Position numbers and translations under genes: made by a program. A DNA stretch of 19,263 bases from CAZWRK01 sp964635875 (GTDB taxonomy: Bacteria; Pseudomonadota; Gammaproteobacteria; Burkholderiales; Aquaspirillaceae). The stretch's first letter is position 1; every line of letters begins with the position of its first letter. The stretch lies in NCBI GenBank assembly GCA_964635875.1, contig CAZWRK010000075.1, positions 1 to 19,263 on the forward strand, read 5' to 3'. Positions 13,314 to 19,263 of this stretch are shown here, in pieces. Below the pieces are notes generated by a model, which did no database searches, was not told where the DNA came from, and saw only the letters and a program-made list of their open reading frames with translations.

Positions 13314-14530
13314 CGACCCCTGCACTGATGGCTTTTGAGGATGCCCGACAGCATTTGTTGGAGCGCGCCGAACCACTGACAGATTTTCAAGCGTCTCCGT
13401 TGAAAAATGCCCGTTCCCGATTGCTGGCGGCTGACTTAACCGCGCCGATCAATGTCCCGCCTTACGACAATAGCGCGATGGATGGCTATGCCGTTCGTGC
13501 CGCTGATATTGAAGTGGGGGCACGTTTGCCGGTGTCGCAACGGGTTCCGGCAGGGATGTCGCCCACGCCGCTACTGTTGGGCAGTGTGGCGCGCGTCTTT
13601 ACCGGTGCGCCGATTCCGCACGGTGCTGATGCAGTGGTCATGCAAGAGCAGACCGAGGCCGATGGTTATAACGTGACCTTTCTGAAGCCCGTCACACAAG
13701 GCCAAAACATTCGTCAACGCGGTGAAGACATTGCTGCGGGTTCGGTGGTGATTCCGGCGGGGACGCAGTTATCTCCCGCGCATATCGGTTTGGCGGCTTC
13801 GGTGGGCATCGCCGAAGTACCGGTGATTCGACCTTTACGTGTGGCGGTCTTCTTTACCGGCGACGAACTCACCGAGCCGGGCGAAAGCCTCTTGCCGGGG
13901 CGGATTTACAATTCAAATCGCTATTGGTTGCGCGGCTTGCTGGCAGAAATGGGCTGCGAAATTCGCGATTTGGGGATTGTGCCGGATAGTTTGGCGGCGA
14001 CACGGCTCGCGCTCGCCGATGCCGCAGCCAATAGCGATGTGGTGATTACGTGCGGCGGCATGTCGGTCGGAGAAGAAGATTATGTGACCTCGGCAGTGGC
14101 GCGTGATGGTCAGTTGGATCTCTGGAAAATCGCGATGAAACCGGGGAAACCTTTTGCCTTTGGCAAGCTGGGGCAGGCTGACTTTATCGGCTTACCGGGC
14201 AATCCCGTTTCGGGCTATGTCACATTTTTGACCTTGGTCGCTCCGTTTATCCGCAAGCGCCAAGGCTTACCACTTCCATCTTGCCTGACGCATGCGGCAG
14301 AGGTCGAAGCGGCATTCGAATGGTCGAAGCCCGATCCTAAGCGGGTGGAGTTTTTGCGTGTTCGGCGTGTGATGCGAGACGGGCGTAAAGTGCTCGAGGC
14401 CTATCCTCATCAAGGCTCGGGCGTGTTGTCGTCGATGGCGTGGGCGGATGGCTTGGTCGCTTTGGCGGCGGGTCAGCAGGTTAAAGTGGGTGATCGGCTG
14501 TCGTACTGGGCATTTGATCGCATGCTGTAG
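13310..14530 (+). CDS. moeA: Molybdopterin molybdotransferase MoeA
   Basis: Inserts molybdate into adenylylated molybdopterin (the product of MogA) to give active Moco. The 406 residues cover all expected domains: the N-terminal region with PYDNSAMDGYAVRAADI (D58, equivalent to E. coli D59), FTGAPIPHGADAVVMQEQT, the molybdenum-binding domain with FFTGDEL and CGGMSVGEEDYV (D257), MKPGKPFAFG and the LPGNPVSGYVTF loop, and a C-terminal beta domain. The start overlaps the mobB stop (ATGA). The stop overlaps the Shine-Dalgarno of the following ferredoxin gene, so the three genes look like one translationally linked operon. mogA, which acts just before it, is in a separate upstream cluster. Confidence 0.97.
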   Translation: MTTPALMAFEDARQHLLERAEPLTDFQASPLKNARSRLLAADLTAPINVPPYDNSAMDGYAVRAADIEVGARLPVSQRVPAGMSPTPLLLGSVARVFTGAPIPHGADAVVMQEQTEADGYNVTFLKPVTQGQNIRQRGEDIAAGSVVIPAGTQLSPAHIGLAASVGIAEVPVIRPLRVAVFFTGDELTEPGESLLPGRIYNSNRYWLRGLLAEMGCEIRDLGIVPDSLAATRLALADAAANSDVVITCGGMSVGEEDYVTSAVARDGQLDLWKIAMKPGKPFAFGKLGQADFIGLPGNPVSGYVTFLTLVAPFIRKRQGLPLPSCLTHAAEVEAAFEWSKPDPKRVEFLRVRRVMRDGRKVLEAYPHQGSGVLSSMAWADGLVALAAGQQVKVGDRLSYWAFDRML

Positions 14531-14545
14531 GAGTGATGTTGCGCC

Positions 14546-14878
14546 ATGCCGTACTTGACCTTTGTGCCGCCCGATGTCGATACGCCGCGTGTGATCGAGG
14601 CGGCGTTGGGCGAGGCTTTTTTGGATATTGTGCGGCGGGCGCAATTACCGTTGTACTGGCGGTGTGGGCGTGGAACGTGTGCGGCGTGTGCCGTGCGGGT
14701 GGTTCATGCCGCCCAACCGTCGACCATGTTGCTCTCGAGCAAAGAGCGTAATGTCTTGGTTCGACATGGTTTTTTGCCGAAATCAGCGCTGTCATCCCTT
14801 GAATTTCCTGATACGCCACAAGCATGGCGATTGGCGTGTTATTTATCCGTCACGGGCGATTGTGAAGTTCATTGGTAA
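14546..14878 (+). CDS. [2Fe-2S] ferredoxin, plant type
   Basis: Small electron carrier of 110 residues with the plant-type cluster motif C40-X4-C45-X2-C48 (CGRGTCAACAV) and the distal fourth ligand C98 (RLACYLSV). No reductase domain is attached and there is no signal peptide, so it should act in the cytosol. GGAG overlapping the moeA stop (14530-14533) is its Shine-Dalgarno, at slightly long spacing (12 bases); start alternatives in other frames give no ferredoxin. Its position as the third gene of a mobB-moeA operon suggests service to a molybdoenzyme, a Moco step or an oxygen-limited electron chain. The partner is unknown, and it could equally serve the adjacent redox genes. Confidence 0.92.
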   Translation: MPYLTFVPPDVDTPRVIEAALGEAFLDIVRRAQLPLYWRCGRGTCAACAVRVVHAAQPSTMLLSSKERNVLVRHGFLPKSALSSLEFPDTPQAWRLACYLSVTGDCEVHW

Positions 14879-14899
14879 GAGATCGGTACGCTTCACAAT
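14859..14899 (+). repeat. 9-bp perfect inverted repeat spanning the ferredoxin stop codon
   Basis: ATTGTGAAG (14859-14867) and CTTCACAAT (14891-14899) are exact reverse complements separated by 23 bases that include the TAA at 14876-14878. There is no T-tract, so it is not a standard terminator. A second stem (CACGCCC 14904-14910 with GGGCGTG 14921-14927) follows closely. Together they may protect the 3' end of the operon transcript or aid factor-dependent termination. Confidence 0.7.
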
Positions 14900-14925
14900 T
14901 GGTCACGCCCGCAGCATTTTGGGCG

Positions 14926-14934
14926 TGTTACACT
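14926..14934 (+). promoter_or_regulatory. Possible extended -10 promoter of the aminotransferase gene
   Basis: TGTTACACT (TGn plus TACACT at 14929-14934) resembles the candidate before ettA. Initiation near 14941 would give a leader of about 170 bases before the ATG at 15114, with no recognised riboswitch or leader peptide. A second, weaker candidate is TTGACC (14964-14969) with TAGACG (14988-14993) at 18-base spacing. The GGGCGTG arm of a hairpin overlaps the TG of the first. Confidence 0.4.
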
Positions 14935-15113
14935 CGCGTCCTGTTTGGGTGGGTAGCCGTGTTTTGACCTGTCTAAGATGTGCGCGGTAGACGCTGTTTT
15001 CGGCGTTCGCCGTGAGTTTTACTTGCGTGATTCTGCTTTTTATCCCTGTTGTGGCGTGCCGGTTTGGTCATGCAATCCGGTCGCTACGTTGAATGGCAAT
15101 TATGGAGTCCCTA

Positions 15114-16322
15114 ATGACCTCTTCGATCTTCGCCGCCGTAGAAATGGCGCCTCGCGATCCTATCCTTGGCTTGAATGAAGCATTTAATGCCGATACCCGT
15201 GACACCAAAGTCAATCTGGGCGTGGGCGTTTACTACGACGATAACGGCAAGATTCCGCTATTGGCTGCTGTGCGCGCCGCAGAAAAAGCCCGCTTGGAAA
15301 CCATGCCGCCGCGTGGTTATCAGCCGATCGAAGGCCCTGCAGCCTATGGTAAAGCGTTGCAAAACCTGCTGGTGGGTGGTGACAGCGAACTGATTGCCGA
15401 CGGTCGTATCGTGACCGCTCAAGCATTGGGTGGCACTGGCGCGCTGAAAATTGGTGCGGACTTTCTGAAGCGCCTCAATGCCGATGCCAAGGTCTATATC
15501 AGCGACCCGAGCTGGGAAAACCATCGTGCGCTGTTTGAGTCTGCAGGCTTCACCGTTGAAAACTACCCGTACTACGACCCAGAAACCCGTGGCGTGAATT
15601 TCACCGCCATGAAAGCGTTTTTGCTGGGCCTGACTCCGGGTTCGATCATCATTCTCCATGCGTGCTGCCACAACCCGACCGGCGCGGATATGAGCGATGC
15701 ACAATGGGCTGAAGTAGTTGAAGTGTGCCGCGAACGTGGTTTGGTACCGTTCCTCGACATGGCCTACCAAGGCTTTGCCGACGGTATCGAAGCAGATGCA
15801 ATTGCCGTGCGCTTGTTCTCGGCATCGGGCTTGCAATTCTTTGTGTCTAGCTCGTTCTCTAAGAGCTTCTCTTTGTATGGCGAGCGTGTGGGTGCATTGT
15901 CGATCATCACCGCGTCTAAAGAAGAATCTGGCCGCGTGATGTCTCAGCTTAAGCGCGTGATTCGCACCAACTACTCTAACCCGCCGATTCATGGTGGCGC
16001 AGTCGTGGCCGCGGTGTTGGGCAGCACCGAATTGCGTCAAATGTGGGAAGACGAATTGGCCGGTATGCGCGATCGTATCCGTGCGATGCGTACTGGTTTG
16101 GTTGAAGCGATTCAAGCAACCGGTTGCGCGCAAGACTTCTCGTTTGTGGTGCAACAACGCGGTATGTTCTCGTACACCGGTTTGTCTGCTGCACAAGTTG
16201 ATGTCTTGAAAGACGAATTCGGCATCTACGCGGTGGGTACTGGCCGTATTTGCTTGGCTGCGTTGAACAGTAAAAACTTGGGTTACGTTGCCAACGCGAT
16301 TGCGCAAGTGGTGAAAGCCTAA
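15114..16322 (+). CDS. tyrB: Aromatic amino acid / aspartate aminotransferase (class I, PLP)
   Basis: PLP-dependent class I aminotransferase of 402 residues, of the AspC/TyrB subgroup, transferring amino groups between aspartate or aromatic amino acids and 2-oxoglutarate. The PLP lysine is K250 in SSSFSKSFSLYGERVGALS, which is closer to TyrB (SLYGERVG) than to AspC. Other landmarks are NLGVGVYYDDNGKIPLL, HACCHNPTGADMS (PLP-binding Asn, about 190-197), DMAYQGFADG and RGMFSYTGLS, with RICLAALN containing the substrate-carboxylate Arg. The ATG at 15114 has GGAG 6 bases upstream. Codon choice (many GGT, CGT, GTT, TCT) suggests stronger translational selection than in neighbours and so high expression. 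Substrate preference between aspartate and aromatic amino acids is not decided by sequence. Confidence 0.92.
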   Translation: MTSSIFAAVEMAPRDPILGLNEAFNADTRDTKVNLGVGVYYDDNGKIPLLAAVRAAEKARLETMPPRGYQPIEGPAAYGKALQNLLVGGDSELIADGRIVTAQALGGTGALKIGADFLKRLNADAKVYISDPSWENHRALFESAGFTVENYPYYDPETRGVNFTAMKAFLLGLTPGSIIILHACCHNPTGADMSDAQWAEVVEVCRERGLVPFLDMAYQGFADGIEADAIAVRLFSASGLQFFVSSSFSKSFSLYGERVGALSIITASKEESGRVMSQLKRVIRTNYSNPPIHGGAVVAAVLGSTELRQMWEDELAGMRDRIRAMRTGLVEAIQATGCAQDFSFVVQQRGMFSYTGLSAAQVDVLKDEFGIYAVGTGRICLAALNSKNLGYVANAIAQVVKA

Positions 16323-16342
16323 GTCTTCTTAGCCGAATTGAG

Positions 16343-16404
16343 CGGGCTGTTTACAGGCCCGTTCGACACACTAACCCCCGAATTTTTCGGGGGTTTTGTT
16401 TTTT
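16343..16404 (+). terminator. Tandem hairpins with rho-independent terminator after the aminotransferase gene
   Basis: The main hairpin is AACCCCCGAA (16373-16382) with TTCGGGGGTT (16386-16395), a perfect 10-bp stem with a TTT loop followed by TTGTTTTTT. Just before it, CGGGCTGT (16343-16350) pairs with ACAGGCCCG (16353-16361) with one bulged base. The second hairpin is a strong terminator; the first may stabilise the 3' end. Confidence 0.92.
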
Positions 16405-16491
16405 GGGCGCGCGGGATGATTTTGCCCGCTTTTGCCGCGTGCTTTTACGGGAATTTTTTGCTGAAAGCCGCACCTAGATCAAAACATTCAT

Positions 16492-16529
16492 AAATTAAGC
16501 ATCTTTACGCTTTTAAAGATGCTTAATTT
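16492..16529 (+). promoter_or_regulatory. 16-bp perfect inverted repeat upstream of hcp, candidate operator
   Basis: AAATTAAGCATCTTTA (16492-16507) and its exact reverse complement (16514-16529) flank a 6-base spacer, ending 55 bases before the hcp ATG. Each arm contains AAGATGC, the start of the NsrR half-site (AAGATGCATTT type in E. coli), but the arms point outward, opposite to the classical NsrR palindrome. It has no T-tract at the expected place, so it is not a standard terminator. hcp is a known NsrR and FNR target elsewhere. A dimeric regulator site or an mRNA leader hairpin are both possible. Confidence 0.7.
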
Positions 16530-16584
16530 GTGCAACTATTGACCGACGTTTTTTTTGCTGATCCCCCAATGCGAAGGGCACCCC

Positions 16585-18249
16585 ATGTTTTGCTATCAAT
16601 GTGAACAAACTTCTCGATCTGATGCCGGTGTCGGCTGTTCCAGCCAACGCGGTGTGTGCGGTAAAGATGCCAACACCTCCGACCTCCAAGACGTGCTCAA
16701 CCACGCCTTAAAAGGCATCGCGCAATATGCCGTGCGGGCGCGGGCATTGGGGGTGTCGGTTGCGCCCTGTAATGACTTTTTGCTGTACGGCCTGTTTACT
16801 ACGCTGACCAATGTCAATTTCAACGCGACTCGCTTTGTCGGTCTGATTCAGCAAGCGATCAAACTGCGCGAACAACTCAAAACCGCTTACGAAACCGCTG
16901 CGCAAGCACAAGGCCAAACCATCGAAGCGCTTTCCGGTGCGGCGGTTTGGCAACCGGCCAGCGACATGAACGGCCTTGTGGCGCAAGCGGCTGAATTGTC
17001 GATTACTGCTGGTCAAGACACAGTAGGCGAAGACATCATTGGTCTGCGCGCGCTTCTGCTGTACGGCCTGAAAGGCGTCGCCGCTTACGCCCACCATGCG
17101 CGGGTTTTGGGCTATCAATCCGAAGAGATTTTTGCCGGTGTGGCACATGTGCTGAATCTGCTTGCCGACGAGCCGACCGATGCTGAACAGCTCCTCGGCG
17201 AAGCACTGGCCTTGGGGCAGCTCAATCTCAAAGTAATGGAATTGCTGGACGCGGCCAATACCGGTCGCTTTGGCACCCCCGAACCGACCCAAGTCCATGT
17301 GACCCCGCGTGCAGGCAAATGTATTTTGATCAGCGGACACGATCTGGGCGACCTCGAAGCCTTGCTCGAACAAACCCGCGATACCGGCATTTTGGTCTAC
17401 ACCCACGGCGAAATGCTGCCCGCGCACAGCTACCCCAAACTGAAAGCCTATCCGCACCTTGCGGGTAACTACGGCGGCGCATGGCAAGACCAACAACAAG
17501 ATTTCGCCCAATTCCCCGGCCCGATTTTGATGACCTCAAACTGCATCATCGAACCGGCACCGAGCTATCGCCAACGCATCTTCACCGCCGGTCCAGTGGG
17601 CTGGCCGGGTGTGCGTCACCTCGAAAATCACGACTTTGCGGTGCTCGTCCAAGCTGCCAAAGCCTTGCCGGGCTTTAAAGAAGACGGCAGCGGCGAAACT
17701 ATCACCATCGGCTTCGGTCGCGATGCGGTGCTCGGCGTCGCTGGTCAAGTGATTGACGCGGTGAAAAGCGGCGCGATTCGCCACTTCTTCTTGGTTGGTG
17801 GCTGTGATGGCGCGGCACCGGGCCGGAATTACTACACCGACTTTGCAACGCAAGCTCCGCAAGACACCGTGATTTTGACCTTGGGCTGTAACAAATACCG
17901 CTTCAATCGCCATGATTTCGGCAATATCGGCGGTATTCCACGTCTGCTCGATTTGGGTCAATGCAACGATAGCTATTCGGCGATTCGGATTGCGGTGGCT
18001 TTGGCAGAGGCCTTTGAATGCAGCGTCAACGATCTGCCCCTGTCTTTGATTGTGTCGTGGTTTGAACAAAAAGCCGCTGCGGTTCTGTTGACCTTGTTGG
18101 CCTTGGGTCTGAAAAACATCCGCCTTGGGCCGACCTTACCGGCCTTTATCACCGCGCCGGTGCTGAATCGACTGGTTGAAGAGTTTGGTATTCAGCCGAT
18201 TACCACCGCAGAAGCCGATTTGGCCGCTGCGCTCAACCAAGCCGCTTAA
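16585..18249 (+). CDS. hcp: Hybrid cluster protein Hcp (hydroxylamine / nitric oxide reductase)
   Basis: Iron-sulfur enzyme with a 4Fe-2S-2O hybrid cluster. E. coli Hcp reduces NO to N2O at low level and was earlier assigned hydroxylamine reductase activity. The 554-residue protein has the N-terminal cysteines C3-X2-C6-X11-C18-X6-C25 of the E. coli type. All hybrid-cluster ligands can be placed: H252 (GHDLGD), E276 (HGEMLP), C320 (TSNCII), C407 (GGCDGA, persulfide position), C435 (LGCNKYRF), C460 (GQCNDSYS), E494 and K496 (FEQK). The ATG at 16585 has GAAGGG 6 bases upstream; a TTG or other start at 16555 would displace the N-terminal MFCYQCEQT. A flavin reductase gene follows after 12 bases. 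Cytosolic, probably induced by low oxygen or nitrosative stress. Confidence 0.97.
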   Translation: MFCYQCEQTSRSDAGVGCSSQRGVCGKDANTSDLQDVLNHALKGIAQYAVRARALGVSVAPCNDFLLYGLFTTLTNVNFNATRFVGLIQQAIKLREQLKTAYETAAQAQGQTIEALSGAAVWQPASDMNGLVAQAAELSITAGQDTVGEDIIGLRALLLYGLKGVAAYAHHARVLGYQSEEIFAGVAHVLNLLADEPTDAEQLLGEALALGQLNLKVMELLDAANTGRFGTPEPTQVHVTPRAGKCILISGHDLGDLEALLEQTRDTGILVYTHGEMLPAHSYPKLKAYPHLAGNYGGAWQDQQQDFAQFPGPILMTSNCIIEPAPSYRQRIFTAGPVGWPGVRHLENHDFAVLVQAAKALPGFKEDGSGETITIGFGRDAVLGVAGQVIDAVKSGAIRHFFLVGGCDGAAPGRNYYTDFATQAPQDTVILTLGCNKYRFNRHDFGNIGGIPRLLDLGQCNDSYSAIRIAVALAEAFECSVNDLPLSLIVSWFEQKAAAVLLTLLALGLKNIRLGPTLPAFITAPVLNRLVEEFGIQPITTAEADLAAALNQAA

Positions 18250-18261
18250 GAGGATCACGGC

Positions 18262-19263
18262 ATGACACAGGTCTGCACCGAACACGCCATTTCCCTGCAG
18301 TTGCAAGCGGGGGATGTGTTGGAATTTACCGCCACCGAAAGCGAAACCGTTCTCGAAGCCGCCGCCCGCGCAGGGTGGATTTTACCGGCGCTGTGCAAAG
18401 AAGGCGGCTGTGGGAGCTGTCGCGCACACTGTGCCAGCGGCGACTATGAACAGGCCAGCTATAGCAGCGCGGCACTTTCCGCGGAAGATGCGGCGCATGG
18501 CGCGGTGTTACTGTGCCGCACCTCGCCGCGTGCAGACCTGCAATTGCAAGCGCCTTTTTCGCGGCAGGCGGTCAGCCAAAATGCGCCGACCGAGCGCCAA
18601 GCCGAAATCACCAGCATTGAGTCGCTCGGCGGCGACACGATGCGCCTCTCGCTGCTGCTCAAGCCCGATGCGGACGGCAATCAAGCTGCCGAGTTTGAGC
18701 CGGGGCAGTATATGCAATTGGCGATTCCGGGGACTGAAACTTGGCGGGCGTATTCGATTGCGAGCCTGCCGAATTGGACCGGCGAGCTGGCCTTTTTGAT
18801 TCGTCTGCAACCGAATGGCGCGTTTTCGCATTGGCTGAAAAGCGATGCTGCGGTTGGTGATGTGATCCGGTTGCGCAGCGCCCAAGGTCATTTCACGCTG
18901 CAAGAAAACGGCTTCCGTCCACGTTGGTTTGTGGGCGGTGGTACTGGCCTTGCGCCGTTGTTGTCGATGCTGAGCCGAATGGCCGAATGGCAAGACCCGC
19001 AACCGGTGCGATTGTATTTTGGCGTGAACGATGAGCAGGCTTTGTTTGATTTGTCTGCGGTCGAAGCGCTGCAAGCTAGCTTGCCTTCGTTGCAAATCGA
19101 GGTGGTGGTGTGGCATCCGTCGGATGCGTGGACGGGCCGACGTGGCACCCCTGCCGAAGCCCTCGCCACCGATTTGCCGACCGCGAGCGAAGCGCCGGAT
19201 CTGTACCTGTGCGGCCCTGCTGCGTTGATCGAGACTTGCACGCAAGCGGCTGTCGCGGCGGGT
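18262..19263 (+). CDS. FAD/NAD(P)H oxidoreductase with N-terminal [2Fe-2S] domain (MmoC/BenC-like), cut by window end
   Basis: Open to the window edge: 334 codons, no stop. The N-terminal plant-type ferredoxin domain has C45-X4-C50-X2-C53 (CKEGGCGSC) and C85 (LLCRTSP). An FAD-binding domain carries R162-A-Y-S165, and an NAD(P)-binding domain carries GGGTGLAP (from G225) and YLCGPAALIE near the end. The whole protein closely recalls MmoC, the reductase of soluble methane monooxygenase (about 348 residues), so only some 15-20 residues are probably missing. The usual Hcp partner Hcr has the reverse order, with ferredoxin at the C-terminus. AAGAGGA at 18248-18254 and the 12-base gap make it co-transcribed with hcp, so it is probably an alternative electron donor. 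A monooxygenase reductase role is not excluded, but no oxygenase gene is visible. Confidence 0.9.
   Translation, partial: MTQVCTEHAISLQLQAGDVLEFTATESETVLEAAARAGWILPALCKEGGCGSCRAHCASGDYEQASYSSAALSAEDAAHGAVLLCRTSPRADLQLQAPFSRQAVSQNAPTERQAEITSIESLGGDTMRLSLLLKPDADGNQAAEFEPGQYMQLAIPGTETWRAYSIASLPNWTGELAFLIRLQPNGAFSHWLKSDAAVGDVIRLRSAQGHFTLQENGFRPRWFVGGGTGLAPLLSMLSRMAEWQDPQPVRLYFGVNDEQALFDLSAVEALQASLPSLQIEVVVWHPSDAWTGRRGTPAEALATDLPTASEAPDLYLCGPAALIETCTQAAVAAG

Noticed and set aside
14978..15178. Small ORF upstream of and overlapping the aminotransferase gene as a leader peptide
   Set aside because: It runs out of frame into the aminotransferase gene, has no ribosome-binding site and no run of aromatic codons that would suggest attenuation.
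16510..16539. A sigma-70 promoter for hcp (TTTTAA / AACTAT)
   Set aside because: Each hexamer matches only about three of six consensus positions; there is not enough support to call it.
16549..16584. A sigma-54 promoter or slippery T8 tract before hcp
   Set aside because: No GG-N10-GC arrangement with the expected flanks is present, and the T8 run is non-coding.
18262..19263. Part of a soluble methane monooxygenase cluster
   Set aside because: The reductase resembles MmoC, but its visible partner is hcp and no hydroxylase or regulatory component is in the window.

Overview
The window looks like part of a betaproteobacterial chromosome, perhaps from the Neisseriales side (inferred from protein resemblance and gene order, not from any search). 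The evidence is the PmbA and TrpC sequences, the pmbA / darP(yjgA) / mogA neighbourhood, and the rsxE-nth junction. GC is moderate, in the mid-50s by eye. Most of the region is ordinary housekeeping chromosome. I see no tRNA, rRNA, CRISPR array, insertion sequence, integrase or phage gene. No stretch over 300 bases lacks a gene; the largest gap is 262 bases, before hcp.

Layout. Positions 27-1369 hold the end of an Rnf/Rsx electron-transport operon (rsxE) followed closely by endonuclease III (nth). Positions 1461-3571 hold an HtrA/Do-family protease with a lipoprotein signal, then rraA. Positions 3710-6759 hold the ABC-F translation factor ettA, a DUF1415 protein and an NlpD-like LysM/LytM lipoprotein, closed by a bidirectional terminator. 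A minus-strand block (6812-9378) is read pmbA, then dsbB, then a secreted Pro/Arg-rich protein with 30-bp tandem repeats. Divergent from pmbA runs darP-mogA-trpC and a YiaD-like OmpA lipoprotein (9527-12205), ended by a strong terminator. A lone PcaC-like carboxymuconolactone decarboxylase-family gene follows.

The second half is more interesting. At 12779-12792 a perfect FNR/ANR-type box (TTGAT-N4-ATCAA) overlaps a perfect 20-bp palindrome just upstream of a tight mobB-moeA-[2Fe-2S] ferredoxin operon for molybdenum cofactor maturation. After an aromatic/aspartate-type aminotransferase (15114-16322) and its terminator comes a hybrid cluster protein gene (hcp, 16585-18249), preceded by a 16-bp perfect-stem inverted repeat. 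The next gene runs off the window edge. It encodes a flavin reductase with an N-terminal [2Fe-2S] domain, resembling the soluble methane monooxygenase reductase MmoC rather than the usual Hcr, whose ferredoxin domain is C-terminal.

Taken together, the right half suggests adaptation to low oxygen and nitrogen-oxide stress: FNR-type control of cofactor supply for molybdoenzymes, and an Hcp nitric-oxide reductase with a non-standard electron donor. Rsx in the left half also fits redox homeostasis. Start sites were chosen by Shine-Dalgarno position and remembered family lengths; promoter calls are weak, mostly extended -10 motifs read by eye.
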